Source: Monodelphis domestica (Eukaryota; Chordata; Mammalia; Didelphimorphia; Didelphidae). Taken from it: a stretch of DNA of 64,000 bases. The translations under genes and the position numbers were made by a program. This document shows positions 1 through 10,829 of this stretch, piece after piece (positions within the stretch are counted from its first letter, which is position 1; every line of letters begins with the position of its first letter). The stretch lies in contig NC_077228.1 of NCBI RefSeq assembly GCF_027887165.1, positions 381,126,492 to 381,190,491 of the forward strand. The letters run 5' to 3'. The notes beneath the pieces are model-generated. The model saw only the letters and a list, made by a program, of their open reading frames with translations. It did not search any database and was not told the origin of the DNA.

Positions 1-13
1 AAAGGAGATGAAT

Positions 14-50
14 ATCACTTTTCAGCCTTTTGGTTAAGATCAAGTGCAGT
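14..50 (+). pseudogene. RNU2 (pseudogene): Truncated U2 snRNA retrocopy (first ~37 nt)
   Basis: The stretch matches the 5' end of U2 snRNA; the core TTTTGGTTAAGATCAAGTG differs from U2 by a single C-to-T change. It stops after about 37 nt of the roughly 190-nt RNA. An exact 12 bp direct repeat, AAAGGAGATGAA, lies at 1-12 and 51-62, which is what a LINE-mediated insertion of a 3'-truncated RNA leaves behind. Two U2 CpG sites have decayed to CA. It carries no promoter and is not a working gene. Confidence 0.85.
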
Positions 51-120
51 AAAGGAGATGAAAAAGCCTCCCCCTACAAAAAGGAGGTAATATTTTCATA
101 GACATTTTGTAAACTGCAAT

Positions 121-415
121 GTCTATAAATGTACTGCTTATGAATATTATTCCTGTGAAGTTGCCACCTTTGTAAGTTTCTTATTTAGTTAGTTAATGCC
201 TGCTACCCTGAGCAGAAGAGATTCTATGGCTAAAGTGGATAAAGTATTGAACTTGCTGGCAGGAAGGAATAGATTCCAATCCTGCCACTTATAGTTACTA
301 ATTTGTGACTTTTGATGAGTTTTTTTTTAAACTTTTCTGAACTTTAGATTATAACTTACAGCTAAGTCATGATTGATTGATCTGCATAGATAGCAGAGGA
401 TTCTTGGTTCAAATC
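121..415. repeat. Duplicated ~300 bp segment, copy A
   Basis: This segment recurs at 1618-1920 with roughly 95% identity by eye. Both copies share the run from the TATAAATGTACTGC region through TAGCAGAGGATTCTTGG. The middle (about 225-320) looks like the head of a diverged MIR-type SINE in plus orientation. It contains no ORF of note. Confidence 0.8.
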
Positions 416-639
416 AATTATCAATCTGTCATAAGCAGATGGCATATATGAAGTTGGTATTTTTCTTTTAAGGTGAAGGGAACACCTCACAGACATGTAG
501 GAAACACATCATGGTAGGATAAATATGGATGTGCCCATGGATTTTGAATCTGTATAAACTTCATAGAAGTTTGGCAATCTTCTGAAAGCAGCAAGAAGAC
601 ACCTGGGGTAGATAAATCAAATTTTGCATGTGTGAAACA

Positions 640-850
640 TTCCATGATCCAGTGAAGTACAGGGAAAAAAGATGACTAGGTCAGAGGATCTGAGTTAGAA
701 TTCTGCCTCTGCCACTTATTATCTGTGGGTTCTTGAGTATTTTACTTAACCTTTGCACACCTTAGTTTCTTCATATGTAAGGTAAAGGAGTTTGGACTAG
801 GAGAACATTAAAGTCCCTTCTAATCTAAAATCAATGATCTGAAGACCATC
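640..850 (+). repeat. MIR/THER-type SINE
   Basis: The SINE body is recognisable from GAATTCTGCCTCTGCCACTT, through the CORE region with a decayed ACTTAACCTTTG...CAGTTTCTTCATCTGTAAA pattern, to the THER-type tail with TTTGGACTAGG and CCCTTCTAATCTA. The copy is old and diverged. Confidence 0.75.
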
Positions 851-974
851 TAATCAATCATGCTTACTGGGTTCAGTGAAATACAAAGAAGAGTTTTGTG
901 GGTCAAGGTTTAGGAAGGATGTGGGGAACAGAAAGAGTTCCAAAAGGGGTCCAGGAAAATTAAAGAAAATGTGA

Positions 975-1190
975 AAAAAAAATAAAGAAATTGGCATTGT
1001 TTAGCCTTTGGAAAGAATTCTATGTGGCTATTTAATGACAGCCTTCAAGTATATGAACTACCTTTCCAAAGGATAGTGAACTGCTATTTTCTTACATAGA
1101 AGATTGAATAAGCAGAAATGGCCTTAAATAGCATCAGGAAGCTTATAATTTAAACACAAAGAGTAGCTTCACAATAGGAGAAGGGGTTAC
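975..1190 (+). repeat. CR1/L3 LINE 3' fragment, diverged
   Basis: Two landmarks of CR1/L3 3' ends are visible: a GTTTAGCCTTTGGAAAGA block and a GACAGCCTTCAAGTATATGAA block, in the right order and spacing. Identity is low and the edges are approximate. Confidence 0.45.
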
Positions 1191-1489
1191 ATATTCAACA
1201 AATATTAAGTGTGTGCTGAGCTCAGAATTCTTTATTAGAAGTTGTTGAGTATGGTAGTTATAAAATTTGAAAAAGAATAATGGGCTAGCAATAAAAGTTG
1301 GAGGTTATTCAGTTTACTTTCCATCTAACTGTTCTGTAGGAAAAAAATGAGGGCTATGCCACTTCCTGGGCTGTGGAAGTATAAGGAGTTAAGAATTTTT
1401 AAGATATGAGAGTAGAGACCACATTTAGGAGGCCTGTTAAGAGGCCAAATAAATAACCTTCTTCTATAAAAGAATTAAACATTTTAATA

Positions 1490-1978
1490 TTGATTTAAAA
1501 AACCCTTACCTTCTGTTTTATTTTTTAATTTTAAAAAATTTTATTTAATTAGTTAATTTAGAATATTTTTCTGAATCATGTTCTTTCCTTTCCTTTCCTT
1601 CCCCCTACCCCCATCTAGTATATAAATGTATATAAATGTACTGCATATGAATTTTATTCCTGTGAAGTTACCACCTTTGTAAGTATCTTATTTAGTTAAT
1701 TAATGCCTGTTACCCTGAGCAGAAGAGATTCTATGACTAAAGTGGATAAAGTATTGAACTTGCTGGCAGGAAGGAATAGATTCCAATCCTGCCACTTATA
1801 GTTACTAATTTGTGACATTTGATGAGTTTTTAAAAAAACTTTTCTGAATTTTAGATTATAACTTACAGATAAGTCATGATTGATTGATCTGCATAGATAG
1901 CAGAGGATTCTTGGTTCAAATACACTGGGTTTTACATGTGTCATTGATTAAGACCTATTTCCATATTATTGATATTTA
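1490..1978 (-). repeat. L1 3' UTR fragment, interrupted
   Basis: Two pieces, 1490-1617 and 1921-1978, are consecutive parts of the L1 3' UTR seen intact at 17725-17890. The first is the AT-rich stretch running into the C/T-rich CCCCCTACCCCC tract. The second begins CACTGGGTTTTACATGTGTC. Between them sits the duplicated segment at 1618-1920. Confidence 0.7.
1618..1920. repeat. Duplicated ~300 bp segment, copy B
   Basis: This is the second copy of the segment at 121-415, in the same orientation and 1.5 kb away. It interrupts L1 3' UTR sequence, so this copy is the derived one. No clear target-site duplication was found around it. Confidence 0.8.
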
Positions 1979-1981
1979 CAC

Positions 1982-2212
1982 TATTACCTTCTATTTTAGA
2001 ATCAGTACTATGCATTTGTTCCAAAGCAGAAGAAGAGTGGTAAGGATTAGGAAATGGGGATTAAGTGACTTGCCCAGGGTCATACAGCTAGGAAGTATCT
2101 GAGGTCAAATTTGAATGCAGGGTCACAGAGCTAGGAAGTATTAGAGGTCAGTTTTGAACCCAGGACTTCCTATTTCTAGGCCAGTCTCAGTCCACTGAGC
2201 CGCCTAACTGCC
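1982..2212 (-). repeat. Mar1-type tRNA/CORE SINE with internal duplication
   Basis: Read on the minus strand, this is the common marsupial SINE (CTGAGCCACC head, AAGTGACTTGCCCAGGGTC core, ACCTTCT tail). The block GGGTCA(C/T)A(C/G)AGCTAGGAAGTAT occurs twice in tandem, about 46 bp apart, which makes this copy longer than the others in the window. Confidence 0.85.
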
Positions 2213-2251
2213 TTCTCTACTATCTATATTAAGTAACCATGCAGATGTCTT

Positions 2252-2270
2252 AGCGCGCACACACACACAC
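2252..2270. repeat. CA microsatellite
   Basis: Short GCGC(AC)n run of about 19 bp. Confidence 0.9.
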
Positions 2271-2329
2271 AATAGAGATTTTAAAAATTCAACTGCATAT
2301 TTAATCATCCCTAATATTGTGACACTATT

Positions 2330-2500
2330 TGGAGTGTGTTGGAGCCAGCCCTCAATAACTTGCAAGCCTAAGTCCATTGTTAAATTTTCAGTGTATTTAC
2401 ATTTCAGAAGCCCTCAATTGTCACAAATGAAGGCTAGATTTATTGTTTGGTTGATTGTATAGCCTTAAGAAAGTGTTACTAATGTAAATTTAAATAGATT
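2330..2500 (+). repeat. Unclassified dispersed repeat, family X copy 1
   Basis: This stretch shares an ordered series of blocks with 30020-30200 and 46935-47110: GTGTG(T/C)TGGAGCCAG, AATTTTCAGTGT, ACAAAT.AAGGCT followed by TTTATT, and TTAAGAAAGTG. I do not recognise the family. No terminal repeats are evident. Confidence 0.6.
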
Positions 2501-2927
2501 TGCATTTTTTTCTGAACATCTTTATTATTAAATATTTATCAGAACACCCTTGGCTCTCCTTGAAGACTGTCATTAACAGTATGTGGAAACTGAACTCTAG
2601 GACAACCAAGAACCTGAGCTTCAAAAGGGGCAAAGAGTCCAGTAAACTGACAGAACCAGGTAAGAGATAGGACAGAAATAACAAAGTTCCTAGTGAAAAA
2701 GAGACGGGGAACAGCAACCAAAGAGCTAGATACTGTTCTCTGCTGCCCTGAATCTACTAAAGGCATAACAGTTGGTTCTGAGGTTAACACACCTCTTCCC
2801 TTCTCCTAGTACCTTAGCACATAAAAGATGAACACCTAGAACTGAAGAATAGGGGTCTTGGAATTCTTTTGATTATTATACTTAGGGTCAGGGGCTAGTG
2901 GTACAGAAGTGCTTTGTATTGGTTCAG

Positions 2928-3165
2928 TTCAGAAAATATTTATTACTGTGCCTACCATATGGTAAGTACTGAGTTGGGCATTAGGGATACAAGACAAAAA
3001 TGGGTCAATCCCTGCTCTCAAGGAGCTCACATTCTATTTTTGAGGAAATTATACATACATATATATATATAAATGAATATATGTATATATGTACATAAAT
3101 GCAAAAGACATGCAAAGTAATTTCTGGGGAAAGGGCATAGGTTTACCATTAAGGGAAGTTTACAA
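2928..3165 (-). repeat. L2 LINE fragment
   Basis: Reads as reverse-strand L2 3' sequence: AATATTTATTACTGTGCCTA, a GGGATACAAGA block, then CTCTCAAGGAGCTCACATTC. A TA-rich microsatellite (about 3050-3100) lies inside it. Confidence 0.75.
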
Positions 3166-3504
3166 GTACCAGAAAAAGAGTATATAAGTGCAGGGAAGAG
3201 TAGTATAGGGATGGAGCTGACATGGATAGGTAAGAGGGAGCAGGGAGTGGTGGTCAAGAGCACCACAAAGAATCTAAGCTTTATCATGGGACAATATATG
3301 CCCGTCACATAAAGTTTGATTATCAATCCATGAAAAAGCAAGTAGAAAGGGGGAATGTACAGTGACAAGGCAGGTGTTCAGTCCTTGATCTTGCCTGAAC
3401 ATCATAGCAGTGGTTGGAAAACTGGTACCAGGTTGGTTATAGAAAGGTGAGATATCTTTGGATTACTCATCCGTAGCCAGGTCTGCCTCATGATTTACTC
3501 CTTT

Positions 3505-3814
3505 GCTGAAGGGATTGTCTTTCCAAAGTGGGAATGGGTGGGTTGGATGGGTCTTTGTTCTTCAATTGATGACTAGTGTAGAATATTGGGGAAAGTGTTA
3601 TGATGTAGCCCTTGATTTAGCCCTTGGTTCCTCTGGGGTATCCCAAATCTCAAAGAGGGCTGAAGGGATTGTCTTTCCAAAGTGGGAATGGGTGGGTTGG
3701 ATGGGTCTTTGTTCTTCAATTGATGACTAGTGTAGAACATTGGGGAAAGTGTTATGATGTAGCCCTTGATTTAGCCCTTGGTTCCTCTGGGGTATCCCAA
3801 ATCTCAAAGAGGGC
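3505..3814. repeat. 154 bp tandem duplication, two copies
   Basis: Copies 3505-3658 and 3659-3812 have a period of exactly 154 bp. I see a single transition between them, in the GAATATTGG/GAACATTGG block, so the duplication is recent. The overlapping reading frames here are products of the repetition and not evidence of a gene. Confidence 0.95.
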
Positions 3815-4064
3815 TAATGATGCTACTATAGTACAGTTCTACTTAAGGTCTAGAGTTGTAACAAGTTGTATCCATTTTGTTTACATCCTATGGGAAAAAA
3901 ATTACTAACCATTGTTCATAGGGTGAGTTTTAGGCAAAGGGTGAAGTATTCAGAGTTTGTCTTTAGAGCTCCTGTTTGAGTCACCTTTGCTATACTCTTT
4001 ACCATCCTTTTTTCTTTCCATCTTCTATTTTTTTCATCCTATTTTTATTTTCAGGAACATTCTT

Positions 4065-4210
4065 TTTTTTTTTTTATTTTTTAAACCCTTACCTTCCATC
4101 TTGGAGTCAATACTGTGTATTGGCTCCAAGGCAGAAGAGTCGTAAGGGTTAGGCAATGGGGGTTAAGTGACTTGCCCAGGGTCACACAGCTGCGAAGTGT
4201 CTGAGGCCAG
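4065..4210 (-). repeat. Mar1-type SINE, 5'-truncated, with TSD
   Basis: A minus-strand SINE begins with a T-run and ACCCTTACCTTCCATCTTGG and ends early at the GTCTGAGGCCAG block, so its tRNA-like head is missing. The perfect 18 bp target-site duplication ATTTTCAGGAACATTCTT lies at 4047-4064 and 4211-4228. This indicates LINE-type insertion and a fairly young copy. Confidence 0.95.
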
Positions 4211-4228
4211 ATTTTCAGGAACATTCTT

Positions 4229-5017
4229 ATGGATAACTTAAGAGATAAGTCATGTGTAGAAAGGATGTCTGATCTGATGATGAAAAATAGAAATTGACCA
4301 AAGCCCTTAGTTAAAGAATCCCGTGATTAAGTTAATGAACCAAAGAAATTTCAAAACAATTATTGCTGAGAAAGCTTATTCTTTATTATTGGTTAGAATA
4401 TCCCCATGTGTCTCTAAGTTGCAATATTAGATTAGGTCAGAGGATTTTGAACTGAAGTGACCATACTTTCACTTTTTTTTTTTAAGGTGAGAAAACAGGT
4501 GCTATTAATTTCAGTCACAAATTATAACTCACAGTATGGCTCTTCCTTTGCTTTAAAGGGCAGTTCTATTCCTTTTCTCTCTCCTACTTTTGTCTATTTC
4601 TACTCCTTTTTTTCTTTGCTATTCATTTTTTTTTCTGTTCTCTTGATTTTTTTCTGTTGAGAGGTAAAGAGGATACAAAGTGAGAGTAAGAGAAAAGGTG
4701 AAATTACATGTCAAGAGAATAGAGAAGGCATGATATAGTAGCTGTGTAGATCTTTGTTATGTATCTCTATTACATAATAAGCCCAGGACTTTGTGGTTCT
4801 ATTTTAAACACTACAATAATTAAATGAATTTTTAGAACTAAGAAGACTAGCCGTTCCTTTTGTTTGGTGTTAACTTTTTGAAAAGCATTGTTTGGGCTGC
4901 TGTTCCAAGAAATAATAAAGTGACCTTTTTTGTCTCCATTTTACAAATTGTCAAGGAAAGAAGGTAATTTATTTTTTAAAAGGAGAGGTAGAAATGGTAT
5001 TCTGGAACCAATTATAT
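4229..5017. other. Low-repeat sequence, nothing identified
   Basis: AT-rich sequence with several T-runs and no ORF or repeat I can name. Confidence 0.5.
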
Positions 5018-5112
5018 TGATAATCAATCAACAAGCATTTATTAAATATTACAGTGTTCTGGGCACTGTGCTAGGCACAAAGGATATGAAGAAAACAGTG
5101 AAACAGTTCCAG
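5018..5112 (-). repeat. L2 LINE 3' end fragment
   Basis: Reverse-strand L2 3' signature: TCAATCAACAAGCATTTATT followed by GGGCACTGTGCTAGGCACAA. Confidence 0.75.
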
Positions 5113-5199
5113 ATAATACAATAAAGTCTGCATATAACACTTTATACAGGATGGCCCCAAAATTTTAGTTCAGTTTTAATTTATTAAAGTGATTAAAAA

Positions 5200-5368
5200 A
5201 AAACAAAACACCTTCATCTTTATTCTAAGACAAAAGAGCAGTAAGGGCTAGGTCACTGGGGTTACATGACTTTCCCATGTCACCCAGCTAGAAAGTGTCT
5301 ATGAATATTTGAACCCAGGACCTCCCATCTCTAGTCCTGGATCTCTATGCACTGAACTACCTAACTTC
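5200..5368 (-). repeat. Mar1-type SINE
   Basis: Diverged minus-strand copy with AGTAAGGGCTAGG, a decayed CTTTCCCATGTCACCCAGCT core and the CCTCCCATCTCTAG head. Confidence 0.8.
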
Positions 5369-5389
5369 TTCCCTTTACTCTTTGTATTT

Positions 5390-5576
5390 TTTTTTTCAAC
5401 CCTTACCTTCTGTCTTAGAATCAATACTTGCATTGGTTCCAAGGCAGAAGAGAAGTAAGGACTAAGCAATGGAGGCTAAGTGACTTGCCCAGGGTCACAC
5501 AGCTAGGAAGTATCCGAGGTCAGATTCAAACCTAGGATCTCTGGTCTCTAGGCCTGGCTCTCAATCCTAGCTGCCC
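5390..5576 (-). repeat. Mar1-type SINE with TSD
   Basis: Near full-length minus-strand copy. The flanks CCCTTACTCTTTGTATTTT and CCCTTACTCTTAGTATTTT form a 19 bp target-site duplication with one mismatch. It landed directly beside the SINE at 5200-5368. Confidence 0.9.
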
Positions 5577-6149
5577 TTACTCTTAGTATTTTCTTTTTAA
5601 ATCCATTCATTTATTTAATTAATTAAGAAAATTTTTCCTCTGCATTTTCTCAGCAACAGTTAACTAATGTGTCAATGAACTAATCTGTGCTCCATTAACC
5701 AGGATTTCGTGGTTTTTTGACAGAGTTGGATTTATGGGAAATAACTGTACATTTAACACTATGCCTATACAAATCTATATATACAGATATATATATGCAC
5801 ACACAGAACTGTAACTAGAAATTTGTGGAATCAGGAAAAAAAGAGGTGGAGGAAGGGACAGAGGGAGTGGGGAGCCCCCTGAAGTGCAGCTTCCCTAGGA
5901 AAGGGCCCTATGGATGGGGCTGTCAAAGCCTTCTCAGTTTTGGTGTGCTGGCACAGAACATGTATGTACACATGCATAGGCACACATACATATACAGGAT
6001 GTTCTAAAAATTGTACAGTTTTCAGTTTTAGTAGCTATTACTATTTAAATTTTAAGATGCTAAAGCCTGAAACTACTTCCATTTTTGAAAAATCTTGCAT
6101 AAATATATATCCTATAATAATTTATACATGTATTTGTACATATATTATG

Positions 6150-6280
6150 AATCTATCAATAAACAAGCAAGCATTAATTAAGAAACTGACATATATTAGA
6201 CCCTTTGCTAGCTGGTGGGATATAATAAAAGAAGTCAAATAGTCTTTGCCTTCACGAACCTTACACTGCATATTTGTGCT
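6150..6280 (-). repeat. L2 LINE 3' fragment, diverged
   Basis: Weak reverse-strand L2 pattern: CAAGCAAGCATTAATTAAG, a CTTTGCTAGCTGGTGGGATA block, then CTTCACGAACCTTACACT. Confidence 0.5.
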
Positions 6281-6433
6281 GGTCACACTTCCATATATCC
6301 ACGTGCCTAGTGCAGATACATGCTACTCGGCAGACAGCGCACATGCATATTGGTGAATATCAGTCACGCCTGTGCCTTAAAAGCTGCCTCCCGGCTTCCC
6401 TGGGACCACGGAGCTGGTAATACAAAGTTGTCA

Positions 6434-6447
6434 CCACTAGATGGTGC
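6434..6447 (+). promoter_or_regulatory. Possible CTCF-like motif
   Basis: CCACTAGATGGTGC fits the CTCF core consensus CCASYAGRKGGCRS at 13 of 14 positions; the miss is T for C next to G, as CpG decay would give. It sits in a locally GC-richer patch. A single motif match is weak evidence. Confidence 0.25.
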
Positions 6448-7435
6448 AGAAGAAGATTCTGTACTTCAAATTCTAGTCAATTTCTTATAGAAACAACTTG
6501 TCAATGGAGAGGTCTGGACAAGCAGAGTTTCCTCCCCCTGGTAGGATTTCTCTCTAGTAGATTTTGGCTCAAATTCAGAATATAGAATTTTCTTTCCAGT
6601 TAAATGGTTCTATGACTCAGATGCCAAAGCCTGATGGAAGCCAGTTTGGCCCTGGCCCCCTCCTCTTCCAAATGCTTTGGCACCGCCTGAATAGAAGTAA
6701 GTGGACCTTTTTGAAATCCCTAAGAAGGGTTTTTGGAGTTGACCTGCCCTGTCTTGCTGGCTCCTCATTTAAGTTAATGGAATCAAACTGTTTTTTTTTT
6801 TAAAGGCTAAGTATGTAGAAGTATTTGTGCATATCTTTCCGTCCCTGTCTTTGGCTCTGAGAACCTTATATTTTACACACTGTAAATCCTGATGAAAATC
6901 AGAGCACAGGACAATCCTTTCCTATTATTCCAAAATATCCATAATCCAGTCTGAGATTAAACTAATTTCATCCTCGCTGAAGCATATGCAATCTGGATAA
7001 GGAGATGATGGAACAAATTCCTTAACCAGGCTGCAGATGGCTCAGCTTCATGACCTTTAGGCAAGGCTTATTTTCCTTGCCTTTCTCCCTAGAATGAGCC
7101 AAGAGCCTAAGCCCAAGAGTAGAGACCCGGGTAGATGAGTAATAACTTCACTTATTCTGATTCCTCTGGTAATTTCATATTCGTTAGGGGCTTGTTGGTG
7201 TGTGTGACTTGGCTTGTTTTTAGTTACGGGCTAGTCGATGTATGTTCGATTGTCTAAACAGAAAGCTGGGAAAGTACTACAGCAGCCACAGACAGAGCCA
7301 TAATAGAACTGTCAGGGCAGTCATAAAACAGCAGGAATTATTCAGCTTGAGGCGTTTGACAGGTTCTCAGTCAGTGAGATCTAAAGCTCAGATCCCAAGA
7401 TGGGTGATGTTCAAAAAATGTTCCTACCGTGAACC

Positions 7436-7575
7436 AATTGCCACCATAGAGGGCAGGCAAGCCGGTTTGGCTGAAGCAACGAGGCATCCCGAAGAAGAGA
7501 GAAGAGGAAGCACGTTCCAGGCAAGTCAAACCACCACCATACATCAACCACCATCTCCCTGAAGACTGATAGAGA
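7436..7575 (+). repeat. Unclassified dispersed repeat, family Y copy 1
   Basis: Shares blocks with 14800-14935 and 15225-15395: TTGCCACCA, GGCAAGCC, GGCTGAAGCAACGAGGCATC, GAAGAAGAGAG and AAGTCAAACCACCACCAT. A 106-codon open frame runs across it, but nothing in the product is recognisable. It may be part of an old LTR, but that is not shown. Confidence 0.5.
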
Positions 7576-8324
7576 TAGCCCAATGTTTTCAGCCCAGTGC
7601 TTGAAGCATCATTCTGGGAAGCAGCCTTTACAGAGATGTAGCCTGGCAACTGTTTCTGTGGGAGCTACAGTCACAACAAAAAAAATTCTTGATATTGCTG
7701 GACCATCTCCTTTATCACAACCTAGTGATTAGGTCCATAGGAAGATCCATCCAAGAAAGGTAGCTTTGGAACCTTGCCAAGAAGAGATGTTAGTAGATGC
7801 TGCTGACCACCAACATTGCTGTTCTTCAGTCTTGGATCTGTGCATTCTACTATGAAAAGACTTTAGCCCTTTTCAATACTAAGGGAAAGGAAGCCAAAGG
7901 AAAATTCTGGCAACCTTTTCCCTCTCCAAGGAAAGGAATTTCTACTCTAGTACAAAGAGGATGTGCAATGCTGCAAGCCCTATAACCTCAAGGAGAAAAG
8001 GGTAGTACAATGAACCTTTATAGTTAGCTTATATGGCTTTCTGATTTTGTCAGGTCTTCTTATCTGTGTTTTGGAGAAACTGAGTCATATAAAATAAAAC
8101 TACCCACAACTACTGAAATAGAGGTCTGAACAATAGAACAGTGGTCTGTGTTACAACGAAAATTGCTCAGAGCTGGTCTTTGCGGTAGATGAAATATATA
8201 GTGTGGCAGCAGGGAGGGAGCTGTGGAGAGATTAGCTGGGATATGGAGTTCTAGTATTCCTATTTTTAGCAGGAACAGCTTCTCATCCTTCGAGGGCTTT
8301 ATCCTCTGAATGTGCATTCGTTTA

Positions 8325-8432
8325 GACCTAAAGAGGTTAAATGATGGGCCCAAAGACACTTGGGTAGTGAGCAGAAAAGAGAAGATTTGAAGCCAGGTCC
8401 TATGATGCCAAACCTATCATACCATGCTGCCT
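8325..8432 (-). repeat. MIR-type SINE fragment
   Basis: Reverse-strand MIR pattern: GTTAAATGATGGGCCCAAAG, then GATTTGAAGCCAGGTCC and an ACCATGCTGCCTC end. Confidence 0.65.
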
Positions 8433-8561
8433 CTTATTTGCTGGGATCAGAGGAACCTCTCAGTTATGTTGTATAAAAATGACACAAATCTGTGAGCAGG
8501 GAGAATTGGTTAAGATGCATGTATAGTACTTAAACTTTCAGCATGCTCAGTGGCACCTAAA

Positions 8562-8760
8562 ACCAGGGTTCTTAATCTGGGGTTATTGAACTTAGTTTCC
8601 TTTTTCTTAAACATTTTGACAATTGCATTTCAATATATTTGGTTTCCTCTGAAAACTTAAAGCATTTCATACATTTAAAAACATTATTCTGAGAAGGGAC
8701 CTATAGGTTTTATCTGACTGATGAAGGTGGGCATGACATAAAAAATTAAGGACCCCTGAT
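8562..8760 (+). mobile_element. hAT-type MITE (non-autonomous DNA transposon)
   Basis: Begins CAGGGTTCTTAATCTGGGGT and ends AATTAAGGACCCCTG, so the termini are imperfect inverted repeats. The interior carries CATTTAAAAACATTATTCTG and AGAAGGGACCTATAGG. A second copy of the same family in the opposite orientation is at 44155-44330. It encodes no transposase. The 8 bp TSD is not clear. Confidence 0.65.
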
Positions 8761-8861
8761 CTTATGTGGCATGGTATGTGATAAAGCCAATGTACATAGG
8801 GAACTCCTGAGTGATGTAATTTCAGAGTCAGGAAGGAAAGACTCCAAACCCTGAAAATAAA

Positions 8862-9107
8862 ACAATAATAGCTAGCATTTGTATAGCACATTAAGGCTTG
8901 CAAAGCACTTTATGAATGTTACCTCATTTTTAGCCTTACTAAAAGGTTGGGAAGTAGGTATTATTCTTATTGCTATTTTATAGATAAGTGAAACTAAGGC
9001 ACAGCAAGTAACATGATTTGCCCACAAAGCTAGTAAATGTCTATCAGGATTTGAACTCAGGTCTTCCTGACTCCAAGTCTAGTGCTCTATCCACCACAAC
9101 ACCAAAA
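8862..9107 (-). repeat. MIR-type SINE
   Basis: Near full-length reverse copy: AATAGCTAGCATTTGTATAG, CAAAGCACTTTATGAATG, the CORE block, GGATTTGAACTCAGGTCTTC and GTGCTCTATCCACCAC. Confidence 0.9.
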
Positions 9108-9176
9108 TCGTCACCCTTATAACTTAGGTAATAAAAGCAGAGTGAGGAGAAATCTCATCCTTGAAGTAGAAACTCA

Positions 9177-9317
9177 TTATTTATTTTTAAAACCTTATTT
9201 TCTGTCTTAGAAGCAAAACTGTGTGGGGTTAAATGATTTGCCCAGGGTTGCACATATAGGAATTGTCTGAGGCCTGATTGGCCTGTCTCTGTATCCACTG
9301 AGCCACCTGCCCTTGGA
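9177..9317 (-). repeat. Mar1-type SINE, internally deleted
   Basis: Minus-strand copy with TTCTGTCTTAGAAGCAA, then GGGGTTAAATGATTTGCCC and CCACTGAGCCACCTGCCC. Part of the middle is missing. Confidence 0.85.
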
Positions 9318-9319
9318 AA

Positions 9320-10685
9320 CTCATTTTTTTAAAGTGATATTTTTAATATATTTTAAAATGCTTAAGCAAAACATTTGAAAAACAAATACTGTAAGTGGAA
9401 AGATAGATGGCCGAGTGTCAGCAAAATTGCAGGAGGGCTTCTGGGGAAGCAGAAGCAGGGAAAGTGCTTCTTATACGGTAGACAGTGGGGATGGCTTGAC
9501 ATGGAAGCCGGTATGTGGACAGGGCACAAGGAAAAGCATGCACCTCTCTTGTACTTTTTAAAGAGCAATAAGAAATAAGACCAAGGCTACTGGAGAGTCA
9601 CTATGGCTCTCCATTTAACTTTTTGTTATGGATAAACACAGCATAAAATATGAAAGAAGGCTTAGTTCTTCCTTATATTATTACTAAGCTTGAGATTTAA
9701 TTGATTGAGACCAAGACTTGGGCTATTGACTTAACTTCCTGCTGACTGAAGTACAAAAGCCAGACAAGAAGGAGGAATTGTTTTTCCCTCAGGCTTGACT
9801 AGTGGTACCTACATGGCCCACACCAGGTAGCCCAGCAAGGCTCAACTAATCAATGATGTATCCATGATAAGTATTTTCTCTATGACATGGTTTAAATAAA
9901 CTTGCTTTTGTTAAGGATTTGATGGTCTATAAGCATCTCATGTTATTCTAATTCTGAATCTAAAGTACCAAACCACCTTGAATCAGCCCCTTATCTAACA
10001 GATATTATGTTATCCAAAGGGAGGTGGACAACAGTATGCTGGTAAATGTTTTACAATCTGTTTACTAAAAAAAAAATGAATACATGACATACTTTTAAAG
10101 TTTAAACTGCATTATTACCATTTTCTCCTGCATTCATTTTTTAAAAAATCTAGAAAATGAACAGAACAGTAAATCAAGCCCTGATTTATAGAATTTGTTA
10201 ATTTCTGAAGTGTAAATCCTTAAATGAAAATTTAACAATTGGCTCTCAGAACTGATGTGAGTTGGGTCTAGAATACCTGTGATCTGATATCAATAATACC
10301 TTATCTGCAAATGTCAACATGTATCTAAAAATGCCAAGCACATTCCTGGACTTGGTTCTCAGTTAAGTGCTAGAAAATGGAAGGAACAAGGGAGAAAGTG
10401 GTATAAGACGAAAGGAAGTTTGCTAAACATGAAAATGGAATTTCAGAGGGCACAGGGGAGGCAAATTTAAAAAAAAAAAGGTGAAATAGAAATAATGGCA
10501 TACACACCAACATCATATGAAGCAAAACAAATGAGAATAAATGTAAAGTCTTGATGGGGACATAAAAAGCTAGGGGGTAGGTCTGAAAACTACATATATT
10601 ATGTATTAAAATTAATTTAAAATTTAATCAATTTACTTATGAGGCAAGTACAGTTGCTTTTTAACCCTTCAAGAATATGTTTCAG
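9320..10685. other. Low-repeat sequence, nothing identified
   Basis: About 1.4 kb of AT-rich sequence with no gene and no repeat I can name. Confidence 0.5.
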
Positions 10686-10689
10686 AGAA

Positions 10690-10768
10690 GTACATCAGTT
10701 AGTCAATAAATATTTCTTAAGTGCCTACAGTATTCTAAGCATTGTGCTAAGCCCTGAAGCAGGTGATA
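10690..10768 (-). repeat. L2 LINE 3' end fragment
   Basis: Reverse-strand L2 signature TCAATAAATATTTCTTAAGT followed by GCATTGTGCTAAGCCCTGAA. Confidence 0.7.
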
Positions 10769-10829
10769 ATCTTTTTTTTTTTTGTTAGAGGGAGATCCCT
10801 TAATGGGAGTTCCTCAAATCAATGAGATC

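Noticed and set aside
3503-3908. Two overlapping similar ORFs as paralogous small proteins
   Set aside because: They arise from the 154 bp tandem duplication, which keeps a frame open by chance. No start context or homology supports them.
7242-7562. 106-codon plus-strand ORF
   Set aside because: The product matches nothing I know and it overlaps a dispersed repeat (family Y).
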